64,000 bases of DNA from Siphlonurus alternatus (GCA_949825025.1 OX463778.1:40625194-40689193), one strand, 5' to 3'; positions 1 through 11,916 are shown, numbered from the stretch's first letter. Made by a program: numbers and translations. The notes: generated by a model from the sequence alone, not told the origin.

Positions 1-11
1 TGATTATTTAC

Positions 12-41
12 CTTTGCCTTAACATTGAGAAGCTTCAACAT
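12..41 (-). other. Possible short first coding exon with splice donor, minus strand
   Basis: Downstream of the possible promoter, a minus-strand ATG at 41-39 opens ten sense codons (MLKLLNVKAK) that end at a donor-like AAAG/GTAAAT with the GT at 11-10. If real, this is the 5' exon of a gene lying left of the window, with phase 0 at the junction. The peptide is too short to identify and no acceptor is visible inside the window, so the call depends on its position behind a TATA/initiator pair. Confidence 0.15.
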
Positions 42-82
42 TGATGACACATTTCTCTCAGCCAATGAAAATCCAGCGCGCG

Positions 83-125
83 AACTGCGCGCGAAGACAT
101 GTTCTATCAAGCTTCCTATATATCC
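83..125 (-). promoter_or_regulatory. Possible TATA/initiator core promoter, minus strand
   Basis: On the minus strand a TATATA block (about 122-117) lies some 30-36 bases upstream of CAGTT (87-83), which resembles the arthropod TCAGT initiator. The surroundings are unusually CpG-rich for this window (GCGCGC at 75-80 and again at 87-92), and an ATTGGC box lies just downstream on the minus strand. Spacing and composition fit a core promoter reading toward the left edge. This is motif reading only; short motifs like these also arise by chance in AT-rich DNA. Confidence 0.25.
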
Positions 126-671
126 TTTAACCCAGCGGTACCTGGTTTTTAATTTTTTTTTCCGACGGTTCTTATGAAGGGCAAGATTAATAATTCATAT
201 GAGCCACGGGAAAGATCACTTTACACGACATAAAAAATATTTAAGATTTTGTGCAGCATAGAATTTGAATTAAAAAATAAATAAGATTTTTCTCCTAAGA
301 AACCTTACGGAGCGATGTCAGAATGCGGCGCTGCGGCATTTACGAGTTGAAGCTTGTCATAAAAAATGAAATCAATATTTTTAATTTAACTGTTTTCATT
401 AATTAAGTAAAGATCTTTTAAAGTGATTTAGTATACGATTTGAGTTTGTATAATAAGTACAGTAAATAACACAGCTATTAGGAGACTTAATTATTATTTA
501 CACGGGATATATTTGATTTTACAGTGAATTGCATATCAATGACGCGGTATACACTACAATGTATATATACATATATAATGTATATAATTATTATTATATA
601 TAATAATAATTATATACTGTCAATATTTAATTTTAATAGGGATATAATGTGTTAGGTGAATTTTCTGTACT
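126..671. other. AT-rich intergenic sequence, no gene seen
   Basis: No coding region, RNA gene or recognised repeat was found. An A/T-only stretch with near-palindromic TATAATAATTATTATA character lies around 575-615. Confidence 0.6.
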
Positions 672-1080
672 GCATGTAGCTTGAGGTTGAGCGTGGCGCA
701 GTGAATTGATCGGTTCTCTTTAGATCACCGAAGTCAAGCTACGTCGAGTGTGGTTAGTATTTGGATGGGTGACCGTTTCAAGTAAAAATTATGTCTCTCC
801 CTCCCTGGGGTAAATTCGTCTCGCTTTTCTCCCAGTGCAGTGATGCACTTGTGTGTGGTTTCCCAGGCTTTGGACATCGCTTTTTGATCCATTGATAAAA
901 AGTAAAGGTGTCCGTCCTGACTGAGGTTTTCCACGGTTCCCTCAGTCTCACCTCAGTGAATACTTGAACGTCGTGGCCACCATCCTTTCCCCTCCTTTAT
1001 CCCTATCCATTACCCCGGCCGTCTAGAGTTCCAAGCTCATATAGGGGTGTATCCTTGTAAGACATAAAATAAAAATAAAT
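672..1080 (+). mobile_element. 5S rRNA-derived SINE (SINE3 type)
   Basis: Bases about 690-775 match the middle and 3' half of an animal 5S rRNA. They include CGGTTCTC, GATCACCGAAGTCAAGC and the box-C-like TTGGATGGGTGACCG, so the internal Pol III promoter region (A box, intermediate element, C box) is largely present. Instead of the 5S 3' end there is an unrelated body of about 280 bp (776-1060) ending in an A-rich tail (AAAATAAAAATAAAT, to 1080). A 5S head, unrelated body and A-rich tail are the hallmarks of a SINE3 element, mobilised in trans by a LINE. No target-site duplication was recognised, so the boundaries are approximate. A 5S pseudogene is the alternative, but it would not explain the body and tail. 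Confidence 0.75.
690..775 (+). pseudogene. 5S rRNA-like head of the SINE
   Basis: This segment is homologous to 5S rRNA from about the CGGTTCTC loop through GGGTGACCG. It carries substitutions in the A-box region (AAGCTACGTCGAG, where arthropod 5S has AAGCARCGTCGGG), and the 5S 3' terminus is missing. It is therefore a promoter donor for the SINE and not a functional 5S gene. Confidence 0.7.
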
Positions 1081-2129
1081 ATCATAATAATATATAATAA
1101 TATACAGATGACATTATTTGTCCATATTCAAATACACTGATGCTAATTAAAAGGCATTATATGATTAATTAATTTTCCTTTATTTCAAGTATTAATGTTA
1201 TGTTACTTTGCATACTTAAATTTCACTTCACTGGTTGATCAATGAGTTTACGAAGAATAGTTTAAAGAAGAAGAGTTTTTAAAATTAATGTCAACTGAAA
1301 GTTCTGATTACTTTTAAATCAAAAATCTGAATTTGAAAACTTGTAAAGAAGCATTACAAACTTATAACATTTTAATTATTAAAATTCATTAATCAATAAA
1401 CAACATTAAATGTGATTATTATAATATAACGGATAAAATAATATAAAGTTAATAAAATGGTTTCATATTTCTTGCGTATGAGAGTACACATCTATGATCA
1501 TGTCATGCAGCCGTGACCACAAGGGATGAAGAGGAGGGGAGGAAGGGGGGGGGGAGAAGGCACGACCCGGCAAAGTGTCACGATATCAGTATGCGAAACG
1601 AATAGTAACAGCGTTGTATGCATGCAGGACCATGTATGTATATATTTGTGTGTGTATATGTGTTTGATTGCATCATATAGCCAGAACATGTATGCTTACT
1701 ATAGCTGCCATACTAGGTTGTACAAACTGTGCATCTAGCTGCCTAGCACACTACCAGTTAAATACAATATTTATACTAATAATAAATCATGACCAGACAT
1801 GAATGTTGAAACATGTAGAAACATGTTATGTTGTGGTATCTGGTCATTCAAAACTAAATAATATTATATAAATTTATATGCATAAGAAATTATGTTAATA
1901 ATTTTCGCTTTGTTAATACAAACATATCCAATTAAAACTTATAGAAACAAAATATATAACTTCTCAAATTATTTTTAAAATAATTTAGATTAAATTTATC
2001 CTTTTGATATTGAATTCTTTAGATGTATTGAAACTGTATTGTAACTGTATTAACTTTTTATTAAGGTAAAGAAAATACGGATCAACTGACCGAATGCTAA
2101 AAAAAATCCCATTCATGAAAATTATGAAA
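1081..2129. other. AT-rich intergenic sequence with a purine-rich/GT patch
   Basis: No gene was recognised. At about 1525-1560 a G-rich purine run includes a G10 tract, and 1630-1670 is rich in TG/TATG dinucleotides. Short open frames here (for example 1526-1738) read through these simple sequences and have no protein-like composition. Confidence 0.6.
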
Positions 2130-2370
2130 AAAATTTAAAATGTTCTCCTCTACATCCCCTATCAGTAGCTAAAATATCAGGTATGCAAAAACGAGCTAGT
2201 TTTTGAATTATTAATTTTTAAAGTTGACTAATTTAACATGGAAGTTCCATTTCTCCATGTTAAATTAGTCAACTTTAAAAATTCATAACTCGAAAACTAG
2301 CTCGTTTTTGTATACGGGTCTGATATTTTAGCTACTGATAGGGGATGTAGAGGAGAACATTTTAAATTTT
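2130..2370. repeat. Foldback element, ~110-bp inverted arms, 11-nt loop
   Basis: The left arm (about 2130-2242) and right arm (2254-about 2370) are inverted copies, about 95% identical by eye with one 4-nt indel, separated by an 11-nt loop at 2243-2253. The outer ends lie in A-rich sequence and no clear target duplication was found. It could be a foldback MITE or, if transcribed, a long hairpin RNA entering the siRNA pathway. No coding capacity is seen. Confidence 0.8.
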
Positions 2371-3134
2371 AAAAAATCTGAAAAAAATCAGGGTAGCATA
2401 ACTTTGCACCCTCTATCCATTTCTGCAATAAAAAAAAATTGAGGTCAATACTCTATTAAATTTTATTACTAATATCTAATTTCAAAGATAATTTTATAAC
2501 AACGTGATAATATAAAACAAGGCTTAGTTAACTTAAAACCAGCACGATAGTAAAATATTTACTAAATACTTTACAAATTGTTGATACTTCAGGTAATGAG
2601 AGGGTTAGCTTAACATAAGAGACTTAAGTATATAGAGTGAAATAACAAGGGATAAAAGTTTGGTATTGTCATCAACTTTGAAACCTGTAATCAAATGTAA
2701 TTAATTTACACTATATGAGTGGATCTGTTCGAAAACATTTTAGTTAGAAACTTCATCATCGCTCGAACGTTTCCATGAACTGTGTAGAATGTTAGTGTAA
2801 GTGGAGATGATATAACGATGGTCCTTTGAAGTCAATGAAATTGTAGCATTGATGTTTATATTTAGGTCTCATCCCATCTCCCTGCATGGCTGTAGGTACA
2901 GTACGTTCCTTTTAACCCTGTTCCACCACAGAATATATAGTTCAATGCTGTTAGTGTTAATGCTGGCGTTGCTGCAAACCAACCGAATTCAATCTTCTCT
3001 TTCACCGTGGTCCATATTAATTATGCTATGTTATTAGGATTCTCCTTGCTTACTTTTCATATTAGACCAAGCAGCAAGGAGTAATGAAAACCAAAAGTGA
3101 TGCAAGCTGTTTAATTACTTTTACAGTTGATTGC
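2371..3134. other. AT-rich intergenic sequence, no gene seen
   Basis: No coding region or RNA gene was recognised. The open frame at 2849-3037 has no recognisable domain. Confidence 0.55.
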
Positions 3135-3633
3135 TTTTTTTTTTTTTTTAAATTGTTTATTCAGAATTCAAACATACATATTACAATAGAAATACAAGAT
3201 AAACCCCAAGAGTTTAGAACTCGTAGACGGGGAACGTTAGTTTGCTATTTAAAAATTTCGAACAAGATGGCAGAAATTACAAATCAAACTATTTTATACA
3301 TTAATTTAGATAAATAATAATCACTACATCATAATTAAAAATAGTGATTATAGTATAAAAAAATAGATCAAATTGTATGGATATAGACACATAATGACAA
3401 CTTAGTAGCATAAATAAGAATAACAAATTAACAAAAGACAGTATATAATAATTAAAATAGATAAGTACATTTTTTCATAATTTGAATTTAGTAGTAAAAT
3501 TTAGATCACTGGTAGATTGCAATAATTTCATGACACATAAATTAAATTCTTTATGGGATGTTAGTCTGATTTCCGTAGGTATTGAGTTAAAAAAGATAGC
3601 ACCTTTATGAAGAAATGCTTCTTGTCCAACACG
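3135..3633 (-). pseudogene. 3' end of a degraded LINE: RT C-terminus, 3' UTR and poly(A) tail
   Basis: Read on the minus strand, 3633-3475 continues the reverse-transcriptase C-terminal region begun at 5800-5336. It has the LINE-typical block FFNSIPTEIR followed by SHKEFN, and a TGA stop at 3477-3475. Then come an AT-rich 3' UTR (3474-3150) and a T15 run on the plus strand at 3135-3149, which is the poly(A) tail of the minus-strand insertion. The coding piece joins that at 5336 once the hAT insertion and one 8-bp duplication are removed. The copy is dead: 5'-truncated, frameshifted and interrupted. Confidence 0.75.
3626..3633. repeat. Left 8-bp target-site duplication of the hAT element
   Basis: CCAACACG, repeated exactly at 5336-5343. 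Confidence 0.85.
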
Positions 3634-5335
3634 TAGGGTGACCAGACGTACCGTTTTGACCGGTACAGTACCGTTTTAGAGTACCATGTCCCGGTGTCCC
3701 CAAAGAGGCTCTCGGGACGCCTAAATGTACCGCTTTCGGACAAAATTTAAAAAATGGACATTTTTTAAAAATTTTATCATTAAAAAAATAAAAAATTCAT
3801 AGGAATGTGGTTGTGAATATTTACGAAAATGTATGGACGCAAATGATTTTGCAACTCCATGCCCCTTTTTCTCGATCGCATTCACAAAACAGCATATTTC
3901 TTCCAAAATTGCGGAATATATTTTGTATGTACTTAGTATGCATATATAATACTACGTGAAATGAAATCACTACTTTTCGATTAAATTTTGAATAAAAAAC
4001 AATTAAGTAAAAAAACTTTACAGAAAAATATCATCTCTTGATATTGATGATATTCACTTGATAGATTTTTCCAATAAAATATAAAATTGAAAAAATCATT
4101 CTTATGCATCGTGGCTTAGACAAAAATTTATATACCTCTTTTTTTTTTTTTTTTTTTTTCACAATAATCGTGCATGGATATTACGTAAATAAATGGAAAA
4201 TAATATGAGGGAAAAACGCCACAAATATTATTCATACAATCAAGTAATTTTAGCTGTTATTAAGTCCAATTTGAATGCTATAAATTAATTCAATTTATAT
4301 AACTTCTTCAGCTATTTCACTCTAACAAGAGTTCACACTATTTGCAAAATGAACAGTTCGATTAAAAGTAATTCAAATTAATTTCTTGCTTTACACTCAA
4401 TTTTTTTTTTTTTTTTTTTTGTATAATTTATCTCGTGACATTATATTAAGTTTTATTTATTTATAAACAAATATATTATGCATTATTTAAGTAACATGTC
4501 GTACGTACATTTAGAAATATTGTGGATGGAGACGGAAAATTTGATAACGAAATAATAAAAAAAAAAAACAATGTAAAATACTGTATATTTTTTTCTTGGA
4601 AAAGTATTTTTCGAAGTTATGCTTTTTGAGTATTTCTTTTATTGCTTTTGTTTGATTTGTTTCTTTTTATTTACATGCAACTTTACAACATAATAGGATC
4701 GTGGCCAGGCCAAGAAAAAAGGTTAATTTTAGGAAATCAGCTCACTGGCACAGTTTTCTTGCATGGTGACTGTAGTAAATATTTTTTTCTAATTCTATGA
4801 AAAGTATAATTATATATATAAAAAAAATGCAATTATTTATATTATTTAAAGTAGAGTGAGCGATTGCATTATTTATTATTTTATTTCCTTAAAATATTTT
4901 AACCTGTCCTGCATTAGTGTGAGAAATGAAAACCAAAAAAATTTCATCTCAAATAGCTTCATCGAAAAAAAAAAAAAAAAATACCAAAGTTTGTTTTCCT
5001 GAACCCTTAAACATGCAGCCTTATGGAACAGAAAGCGTTTTACTTAAACTTCGTCTGAACTATGGTACCAATTAAAAAATACTTACGTAATAATTGCTTT
5101 AATCTATGACGAAAATTCTTTAATGGATTTACCAATAAAATAATTTTTTTCGGAAAAAACGGCTTCATAAAAAGAAAACAATTCATTTGAAAATCTATTA
5201 AGAAAAAAAAAAAAGTAAAAAAGGGGGCGTGGCACCCAAAAAAATCGCGCCTCCGGCGGGGGTTTTGGCCCTTCAGGCCTCTATCTTGGGGGCATATATG
5301 TACCGTTTTGAACATCAAGATATCTGGTCACCCTA
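3634..5335. mobile_element. Non-autonomous hAT-type DNA transposon, 1.7 kb, inserted in a LINE
   Basis: The left end reads TAGGGTGACCAGA and the right end (5323-5335) is its exact reverse complement, giving 13-bp terminal inverted repeats. The subterminal regions share GTACCGTTTT on both sides. The element is flanked by the exact 8-bp duplication CCAACACG (3626-3633 and 5336-5343), the length made by hAT transposases. The first 90 bp, with repeated TACCGTTTT and GTCCCGG-like blocks, resemble termini of known insect hAT elements (from memory). No transposase ORF is recognisable; the open frames at 3721-3906 and 5040-5318 (minus) are short and unassigned. It would need transposase from elsewhere. 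Confidence 0.85.
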
Positions 5336-5343
5336 CCAACACG
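5336..5343. repeat. Right 8-bp target-site duplication of the hAT element
   Basis: CCAACACG, identical to 3626-3633. Removing the element plus one copy restores continuity of the LINE reading frame. Confidence 0.85.
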
Positions 5344-5800
5344 ACAAGTAGTTTGTAGAAGATGGACATTCCTAGCATTTCTTAATTGTGAAATGATGAT
5401 GAATATTTGTATTGAACCGAAGTTCAATGCTGCTTTTAATCAATTTGTGTTGAATTTTGTAAAACATATTTAGTATATTTACAACATCTTTGAAATATTG
5501 TTTGTTAATATTCAGTATTTTTGTGGTGGTATATACATCAACAGTCCTTGTTAGTCTTGGCATATTAAATATGAATTTAACAGCTTTATTTTGTAGAATT
5601 TGTAACGGATCTAAAAGCTTTTTGGTAGCACTTCCCCAAAGAGGAAGCATATAATTAATATGTGAATTTACAAAAGAGAAATAAATTGATATTTTCATTG
5701 GAATTGTTAAATAACTTTTACATCTATACAAAACACCAATATAACTGGATATCTTTTTTTTTTTTACATTATCAATATGTTTTCACCTGGATTAAAACGA
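5336..5800 (-). pseudogene. Degraded LINE reverse transcriptase, C-terminal part
   Basis: The minus strand encodes the thumb/C-terminal part of a non-LTR reverse transcriptase. Recognisable blocks include ISSYIGVLYRCKSYL, then YFSFVNSHINYMLPLWGSA and QILQNKAVKFIF, the standard region downstream of the polymerase core in jockey/CR1-group LINEs. An uninterrupted frame runs 5731-5372. A frameshift near 5395 is needed to continue into SQLRNARNVHLLQTT and on across the hAT insertion, and another indel lies near 5780. Homology fades above about 5800, so the copy is 5'-truncated. It differs clearly in sequence from the intact LINE at 11.7-17.2 kb. Confidence 0.8.
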
Positions 5801-7089
5801 GAGATAGACGGTGTTATACTTAAAACACTTTCTTTCTTTTTTTAATGTTAAACAACGTACATGTGTTAATGATAACAATGAAATTGCCGCAATGTATAGT
5901 TATGTATGTTATTTTTTTTTATAAAAAATATTTTTTTTTGTGCAATTTTTGACGATAAGAACATTTCTTTATTTATTTTTAGTATCTATCAGGCAACAAT
6001 TGCTACCAATAAAATTTGAAGGTAAAAATGTAAAATAATTTATATTTTATGTAAGAAAAATTATTTACAACATTTGTATAGTCTGTAATCTTTTTTTTCT
6101 TCCTATTTCCCCAGTATTTATATTATAAATTGGGACTTAACAAATTATACCGCCACAAATAAGAATTCTACTACTATAATACTGTTTATTGTAAGTAATT
6201 CCTATAATTTACATGCACATGAAAAGGGGAATATCCTCAACTTCATTTGTTAAAAGGGGTAAATAAATGTATCGTTTGTTAAAGTTTTTCGATCGTAAAA
6301 TTTATAGGATTTTTCTTTGCTATATAATACGGGTTAATTTTTTTGTAATGCTTACTACAGTTTTCTACTAACGAGTATGTCGAGTGCAAAAAAAGAAATG
6401 AAAATAAACATTTTTACGAACTGTCAATATCATCACAGCTATTGATTTTACATTAAAGATTTTTTTTTATATACATTTCTATTACGCAATGCGTTATTGA
6501 ATGGTGCCAAAATCATAAAAAAATCATCATCCTATATAAACGTGCCATTCAATATGTATGGGTATCCCTGAAGCCCAAAAATACCATTTTCCATAACATA
6601 AAAAGGGGATTTTTAAAATAACAGTTTGCATGAATGTTTCCATACATGTGAAAATATTTTCTATATATATTCTAACACGATATATTTATATTTTTTTGAT
6701 AAGACAATAAGTGTGTATTAAAAATTTATTAGGTGGTAGATGGATTATATGATGATGATAAAAATATATTATATAGCTATATGATGAAAATATATGGAAA
6801 CCATTAATTTCATAATTACCTTTTAAAAAAATAAAAAGCTAGAAAGATATTAAAATGTAAAAAAAGGTTTTGATGTGTATATAATCATAAAAATACCTTA
6901 TCAACTATTATACCTTTTATGCATAACAGTTTTTTTTTTAAAATATATATATACAATATAATATAAAAGTTTTAAAGTCTTAAATAAAGGTAAAATTAAA
7001 ATATATATTTAACATAATGATAAAGAATTTCATTTGTATATAATATTAAGTGTGTTAAACAGAAAGTAATATTGTAAGGAAGTTCATTC
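5801..7089. other. AT-rich intergenic sequence, no gene seen
   Basis: T-runs, A-runs and TA-rich patches only. No coding potential, RNA gene or recognised repeat. Confidence 0.6.
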
Positions 7090-7465
7090 ATTGTAAGTCT
7101 CTGAGCTTAATTCTCTTCTGCACGCTAGCACGTTTACACGGTGGGTGACGGGTGGTGGGTGTCAGCCCCGTGGCTAATTCCTTGGTGTTCCTGCGGAGGG
7201 ATTAGCGCCCCTCAGCGGCAGCCAACCCACCATCCATCTCTCCTCCTCCCTCCACATCCATTGACGAGCCAAATACTGATTACCACAAAAACTTAGAGCC
7301 ATTTTTTTTTTAACAAACTCTCTCCCTATATATACTATAGAATCAACGTTCTTACTTTACCCTCCCTAAAACGAGCAACCAACTCTATCCACACCGACGC
7401 GCCATCGCCACCAAACCACCACCAACACTAGCTGCTACTGCCATGCGATTTAATGGCAGCTCAGA
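7090..7465. other. G+C-richer island, no gene identified
   Basis: This block is markedly richer in G+C than its flanks. GGGTGGTGGGTG-like sequence near 7150 faces CCAACCCACC near 7225, and a small TGCCAT/ATGGCA inverted repeat lies at 7439-7458. No frame is convincingly coding on either strand. It could be a regulatory element or untranslated exon. Confidence 0.35.
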
Positions 7466-8439
7466 CACACTTGCACAGCTAGACTCGTTAAAAAGTATTT
7501 GCCTCATTGCACATAAAAATCATTACTTTCTTCTTCTTCGTTATTTTTTTTTTCTCATGAGACTTAAGAAAAAAAAAATTCTATATTGATATGCTTCGTG
7601 GTTTTTTAAACATTCAAATTTTTATTCCTTATTCAATGTTTGTATAAAATTATAGATGCGTTTTATATCAAGTAAATTATTTTATTGTTTAAACAGTGTA
7701 TTTGAAAAAATAAAAGTCTTGTATGCAGTATTAAAAAAAAAATCTTTCAGCTCATGCATTTTAATTATATTAGAAACACTCATTATTACTACATTTAAGA
7801 TTAAAAATGCTTCATTAAGCAGCAGACAAATTATGTTATTAATCATATTCTTGTTGCTAATATGATACAATTATTTTTTTTTGTTTCGAATCGTTTACAT
7901 TTTATTATATTCTGAAAACACAAACAAAACTGAAAACAATTTTACAGTTTTCAAGGAAAATAATCATAGTAGAAATTTTAATTAATTTCAATCAAATTGA
8001 ACAATTTGATGTATAACAATGTTTGTACTGCCAATAAACTCTCCTTGGCTACATATACACGTATAAGCCAACGTCTTTCTATTGTTTAAAAGTAGCAAAA
8101 CAAGGTCAAAATTACTTAAAAACATTTTACTACAACATAAAATTCAACTGTTATTTTGAAATTACACTGAAGCTTATGCAAGTTTTTGTACATTCTAGTA
8201 GAGCGGATGAACTAATTTACAGGCTGAAAATAGAAGGGGCATAACAATAGAATGCAACATAAATTAGTTTCATGATTTCATTTGAAATCTCAAGTTATAT
8301 TAAGATAAAAAATTGTTTCAAAAATATAAATATTCTAAAATTATTATTTGTATTTAAAATATTTTCTTATTACTTTGCTTGATTTTTTTTTTTTTTTTAA
8401 ATTATACGATTCGTGGAAGTTTGTTGATGAGAGGTAAAA
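7466..8439. other. AT-rich intergenic sequence, no gene seen
   Basis: The 69-codon (plus) and 62-codon (minus) open frames at 7656-7870 overlap each other in AT-rich sequence, and neither shows a recognisable domain. Confidence 0.55.
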
Positions 8440-8780
8440 ATAATAAGGCGATAGATGGATGTTTTGTTGTTTCTCCTAAAGTCAGTGTTCTGTGTCGAGT
8501 CTTGTCAGTTGAAACATGTTCTCAGATTGAGAGGACGGCTGCAGGAGGAGCGGATCTGTGGGTGGTGGAACTGGTTGGCTGGCGCAGTCATTAGTGGCAT
8601 CACAAGTAACGACGTCTTTGCCTTCTTGTCTTCTCTCTGTCACATTGCTCGCTGCGACTACTGCTTTAATGAACACTTCCTTTTCTCCTATATATATATC
8701 TCATTTTATTCCACAATTCAAGTCACCACTGATTTGCTAATCCCCATCCAACAAGCATTGTTCTCATGGACACCGTGACC
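8440..8780. other. G+C-richer island with overlapping short ORFs
   Basis: A block of near-balanced composition carries three overlapping open frames (8455-8778 plus, 8558-8740 plus, 8482-8676 minus). None has a recognisable domain, and openness in several frames follows from the lower stop-codon density. A genuine exon is possible but unsupported. Confidence 0.3.
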
Positions 8781-10079
8781 TATATTTTACTTAATCAACT
8801 AAAGTATTATCTTTAACATAAAATATTATTATGTTAAAAATAATTAAAATCTATTTAGATTAGTAGTGATATAAACGTTTAATAGAAATAATTTAATCAA
8901 TTGGAAATTTTCGATAATTATGGTTTTCTATTTATCAAGTGAGTATAATTGACGTAGAAAAATCATTTTTAAATTTCCATTTAACGTAGACAAATTAATT
9001 ATATATTATATACTATTTTCTATTCGTCTCCAGTATAATTATTAGTTTGTAAAAACCCACCTCCGTTTTACTTGCATTATGAGGGTTGATTAGTTAAATT
9101 TCAATGCGATATCTATTTTCTATGTAACATTTCTACAGTTCAGTTATTCTATACACGCTTCTGGAAAAAAAAAAATGGAAAAAAGTCTAGAAAAATGTGT
9201 CAAGGATTTACAGATCTTCATTATGTATAAAAAAAACTAACATATCGACAGAATATCAACAATAGACAAGTCATATCTGAGTTATTTTGTCATACGAGTT
9301 TCAACATCGCACAATGACGCGCAACAGCAAATGTGAGATACAATTTCCATTGTTGAGCTATCGATATTAATTTTTGTTCCAAGCTCTCATTTTAAATAAA
9401 TAAAAAAAAGGAAAAAGTGAGGTTCAATAAAGTAATTGCAAATGTCAAAATAAAAGAATGAACTTGACGTGCTGATTAAACATCGATGGTGTCGCGTTGA
9501 GTGACGAGTCTGACGAGTCAATCGTAACACGCCACGTCTTAAATTTTCCGAATTAATCACTGTAACGTGTATAACTAATTAACAGTTCCAGACTATAAAA
9601 ATATTTTACGGTTAAAGTTGACGTTTTACATAAAATGATAATATAATTATATTATAAAATAGTAAATTTTTATGCCACTGATAGTGCTGATTATTGAATA
9701 ATAAAATTTGAATATATTATCATACAATGAATAGTTTAAATTAAAAAAATAATAATTCATACTCTGTTTCAGCGTCAGTATAATACCAACACATTAAAAA
9801 GCATAAATTAATTATTTAAATAATATTTGATAAAAAAGCAACTTATTGTAAAGAATTATACCATAAAACTGTAACAAATTATGATTTAAAAAAACAACTA
9901 TTAATACGTATGTTACACTTCTACTTGTTAAATAATATATATTATTATAAACATTAATTTATATTATAACAGTATGTTGTTGATTTTTATTGTTTTTTAT
10001 CACAACTTTACAATAAAAAAACTACTATATATACATACGATACAGAACACGATGAAAGTTTTGTTTAAATTTAAACTAA
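8781..10079. other. AT-rich intergenic sequence, no gene seen
   Basis: Nothing coding. A CpG-bearing patch (GTCGCGTTGAGTGACGAGTC and following) lies at about 9488-9545. Confidence 0.55.
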
Positions 10080-10345
10080 TGTGTGGGTACTGGGCACGCT
10101 ATCTAGAAACCCATTTGGTGGTAATCGTTGCACATATACTAGTTTAGCTGGATCACAGCTGGGTTGAATGGTCAGGGAGAGAGAGAGAGAGAGAGGGAGA
10201 GAGAGCAATCGGTGTTGCGGTGTCCCCGACATTGGAGGGGGGGGGGACATTTGGAGAAGAACACACCAGCAAAGCCTTTCCATGGACATTGCTACACGCG
10301 GAGGGTGAGACACAGACGGTGGTGGTCAGTGCATTAGATTACAAT
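10080..10345. other. G+C-richer island containing a short GA tract
   Basis: It contains a (GA)n tract interrupted by GGG (10175-10206) and a G-run (about 10237-10247). The 80-codon minus-strand frame (10071-10313) reads through the GA tract as Leu-Ser repeats and is not credible as a protein. Possible regulatory or promoter sequence. Confidence 0.3.
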
Positions 10346-11707
10346 CTGCTCACTTCGCAGTATGTAAATTAATGAACATTAATATCAACAGTAAATAAAG
10401 ACAAATACAATATATGCAATTTATTTTATGATTAATATTTTGTAACTATTTTCTATGGCTTTATATTTTATTTACTATATTGACTAAAAAATCTTGGCAA
10501 GCTGCTATTGTTTTTTTATTAAGGCTTCTGTAATACAATATTATTATATAAATTAACTCTTTGTAATTTAAATTTTATTATTATTAAAATTTATATGATT
10601 TCTATTCATATCAAAATTATTTTTGAAATAATTTATAAAATTAATTTATATTATATATATATATATATATTTATATATATGTATAGTATATCTATACTAA
10701 TACAACACGACTTATGTTGTTAATGTCAAAATTTAATATATAAATGAAACAAATTTAGTATAGTAAGACTGAGTTTGACACTAACTTCTAAGAGAATTTC
10801 CCTTGAAGTGTTTCCTGTAATATTAATTGATAATTAATTAATTCATTTCAGCTGTAGCAGTTAGAGAGTAAGTAAGGAAGGAAGGAAAGTGATGATCTTG
10901 CTTCTTACTAGGTCCCACATCATTCGTCATGTGTCAGACACAGCTAGATAAATTAGGAGAGTCACTTTTGCCCTTTATAGGTGTCAACGTAACACATTAA
11001 TAAACATGGTTTCAACCACAGATTATAAGGAAACACAACCACTTGTATGATAATTTAGAATAATATAATCATAGAAATGAAAAATTGTGTTTTGTAATTA
11101 AAAAAAAAAAAAAAAAAATTTGGTGATATTTGTAACAGCTATTGAAAACAAAACATTTTCTCTTAGATTTTTCATGTTTTTGGTGCATTAGATTAATTTT
11201 TTTTTCCAAGTGTAAAATTTGTGTAAAATGATTTGTTTCTCAGAGTTTTAAATAATTTATTCATGAAATTCATAGTAAAATTTTTAATGCTGAACCTGAA
11301 TAATAAATATACAGAGTTAATTTACACTTTAAAACCACAAGGTATAACGGAGATTAATAAGATTTAATTAAGACTGCAAATGAAAATTTTATGATATTTT
11401 GAGTATATGATTTATTTTCTTAAAAATGAGAACTCAAAAAATAGGAAGAAAATTAATTTAACAATTCAAAACTTGTTGCAGACACGTAAAAGCAAGCAAA
11501 TTGGAAGAAATCTTAAATAATATAGACCTAAGAAAAATTACACGGTCATGCACTTATTACCTAGCTTACTTATTAAATTATTGTTTTTTTTTTCTCCCAA
11601 GAAAAAAAAAAATGAAATTAAAAAAATGCACGGAAAAAAATTTCCAATTTCGTTTTTTTATTAATTTTTTTATTTATCATTTATTGTTAATTATGCGTAG
11701 GGAAATA
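10346..11707. other. AT-rich intergenic sequence, no gene seen
   Basis: A (TA)n patch lies around 10650-10680 and an A-run at 11100-11118. The 99-codon plus-strand frame at 11501-11800 is Lys/Phe/Tyr-rich low-complexity sequence running into the LINE tail. Confidence 0.55.
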
Positions 11708-11748
11708 ATATTTTATTTTTATTTTTATTTTATTTTATTTTCTTTATT
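11708..11748 (-). terminator. LINE polyadenylation signal and A-rich tail
   Basis: On the minus strand an AATAAA hexamer (11748-11743) is followed immediately by an A-rich tail of AAAAT/AAAAAT units (11742-11708). This marks the 3' end of the retrotransposon, 169 bases after the ORF2 stop. Confidence 0.65.
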
Positions 11749-11916
11749 CGAACTTTTTCGATTGTACAAGACAACATATGTTCATGTCAAAAAAACTTAA
11801 TATTAACAAACATACATAACATCAAAACGCAACACTTTATAAATATAACAAAGGAAAAAAATAAGTATAAAAAAATGAACCACAATATTAACAAAAAATA
11901 TGAACCAGGTTTTAAA

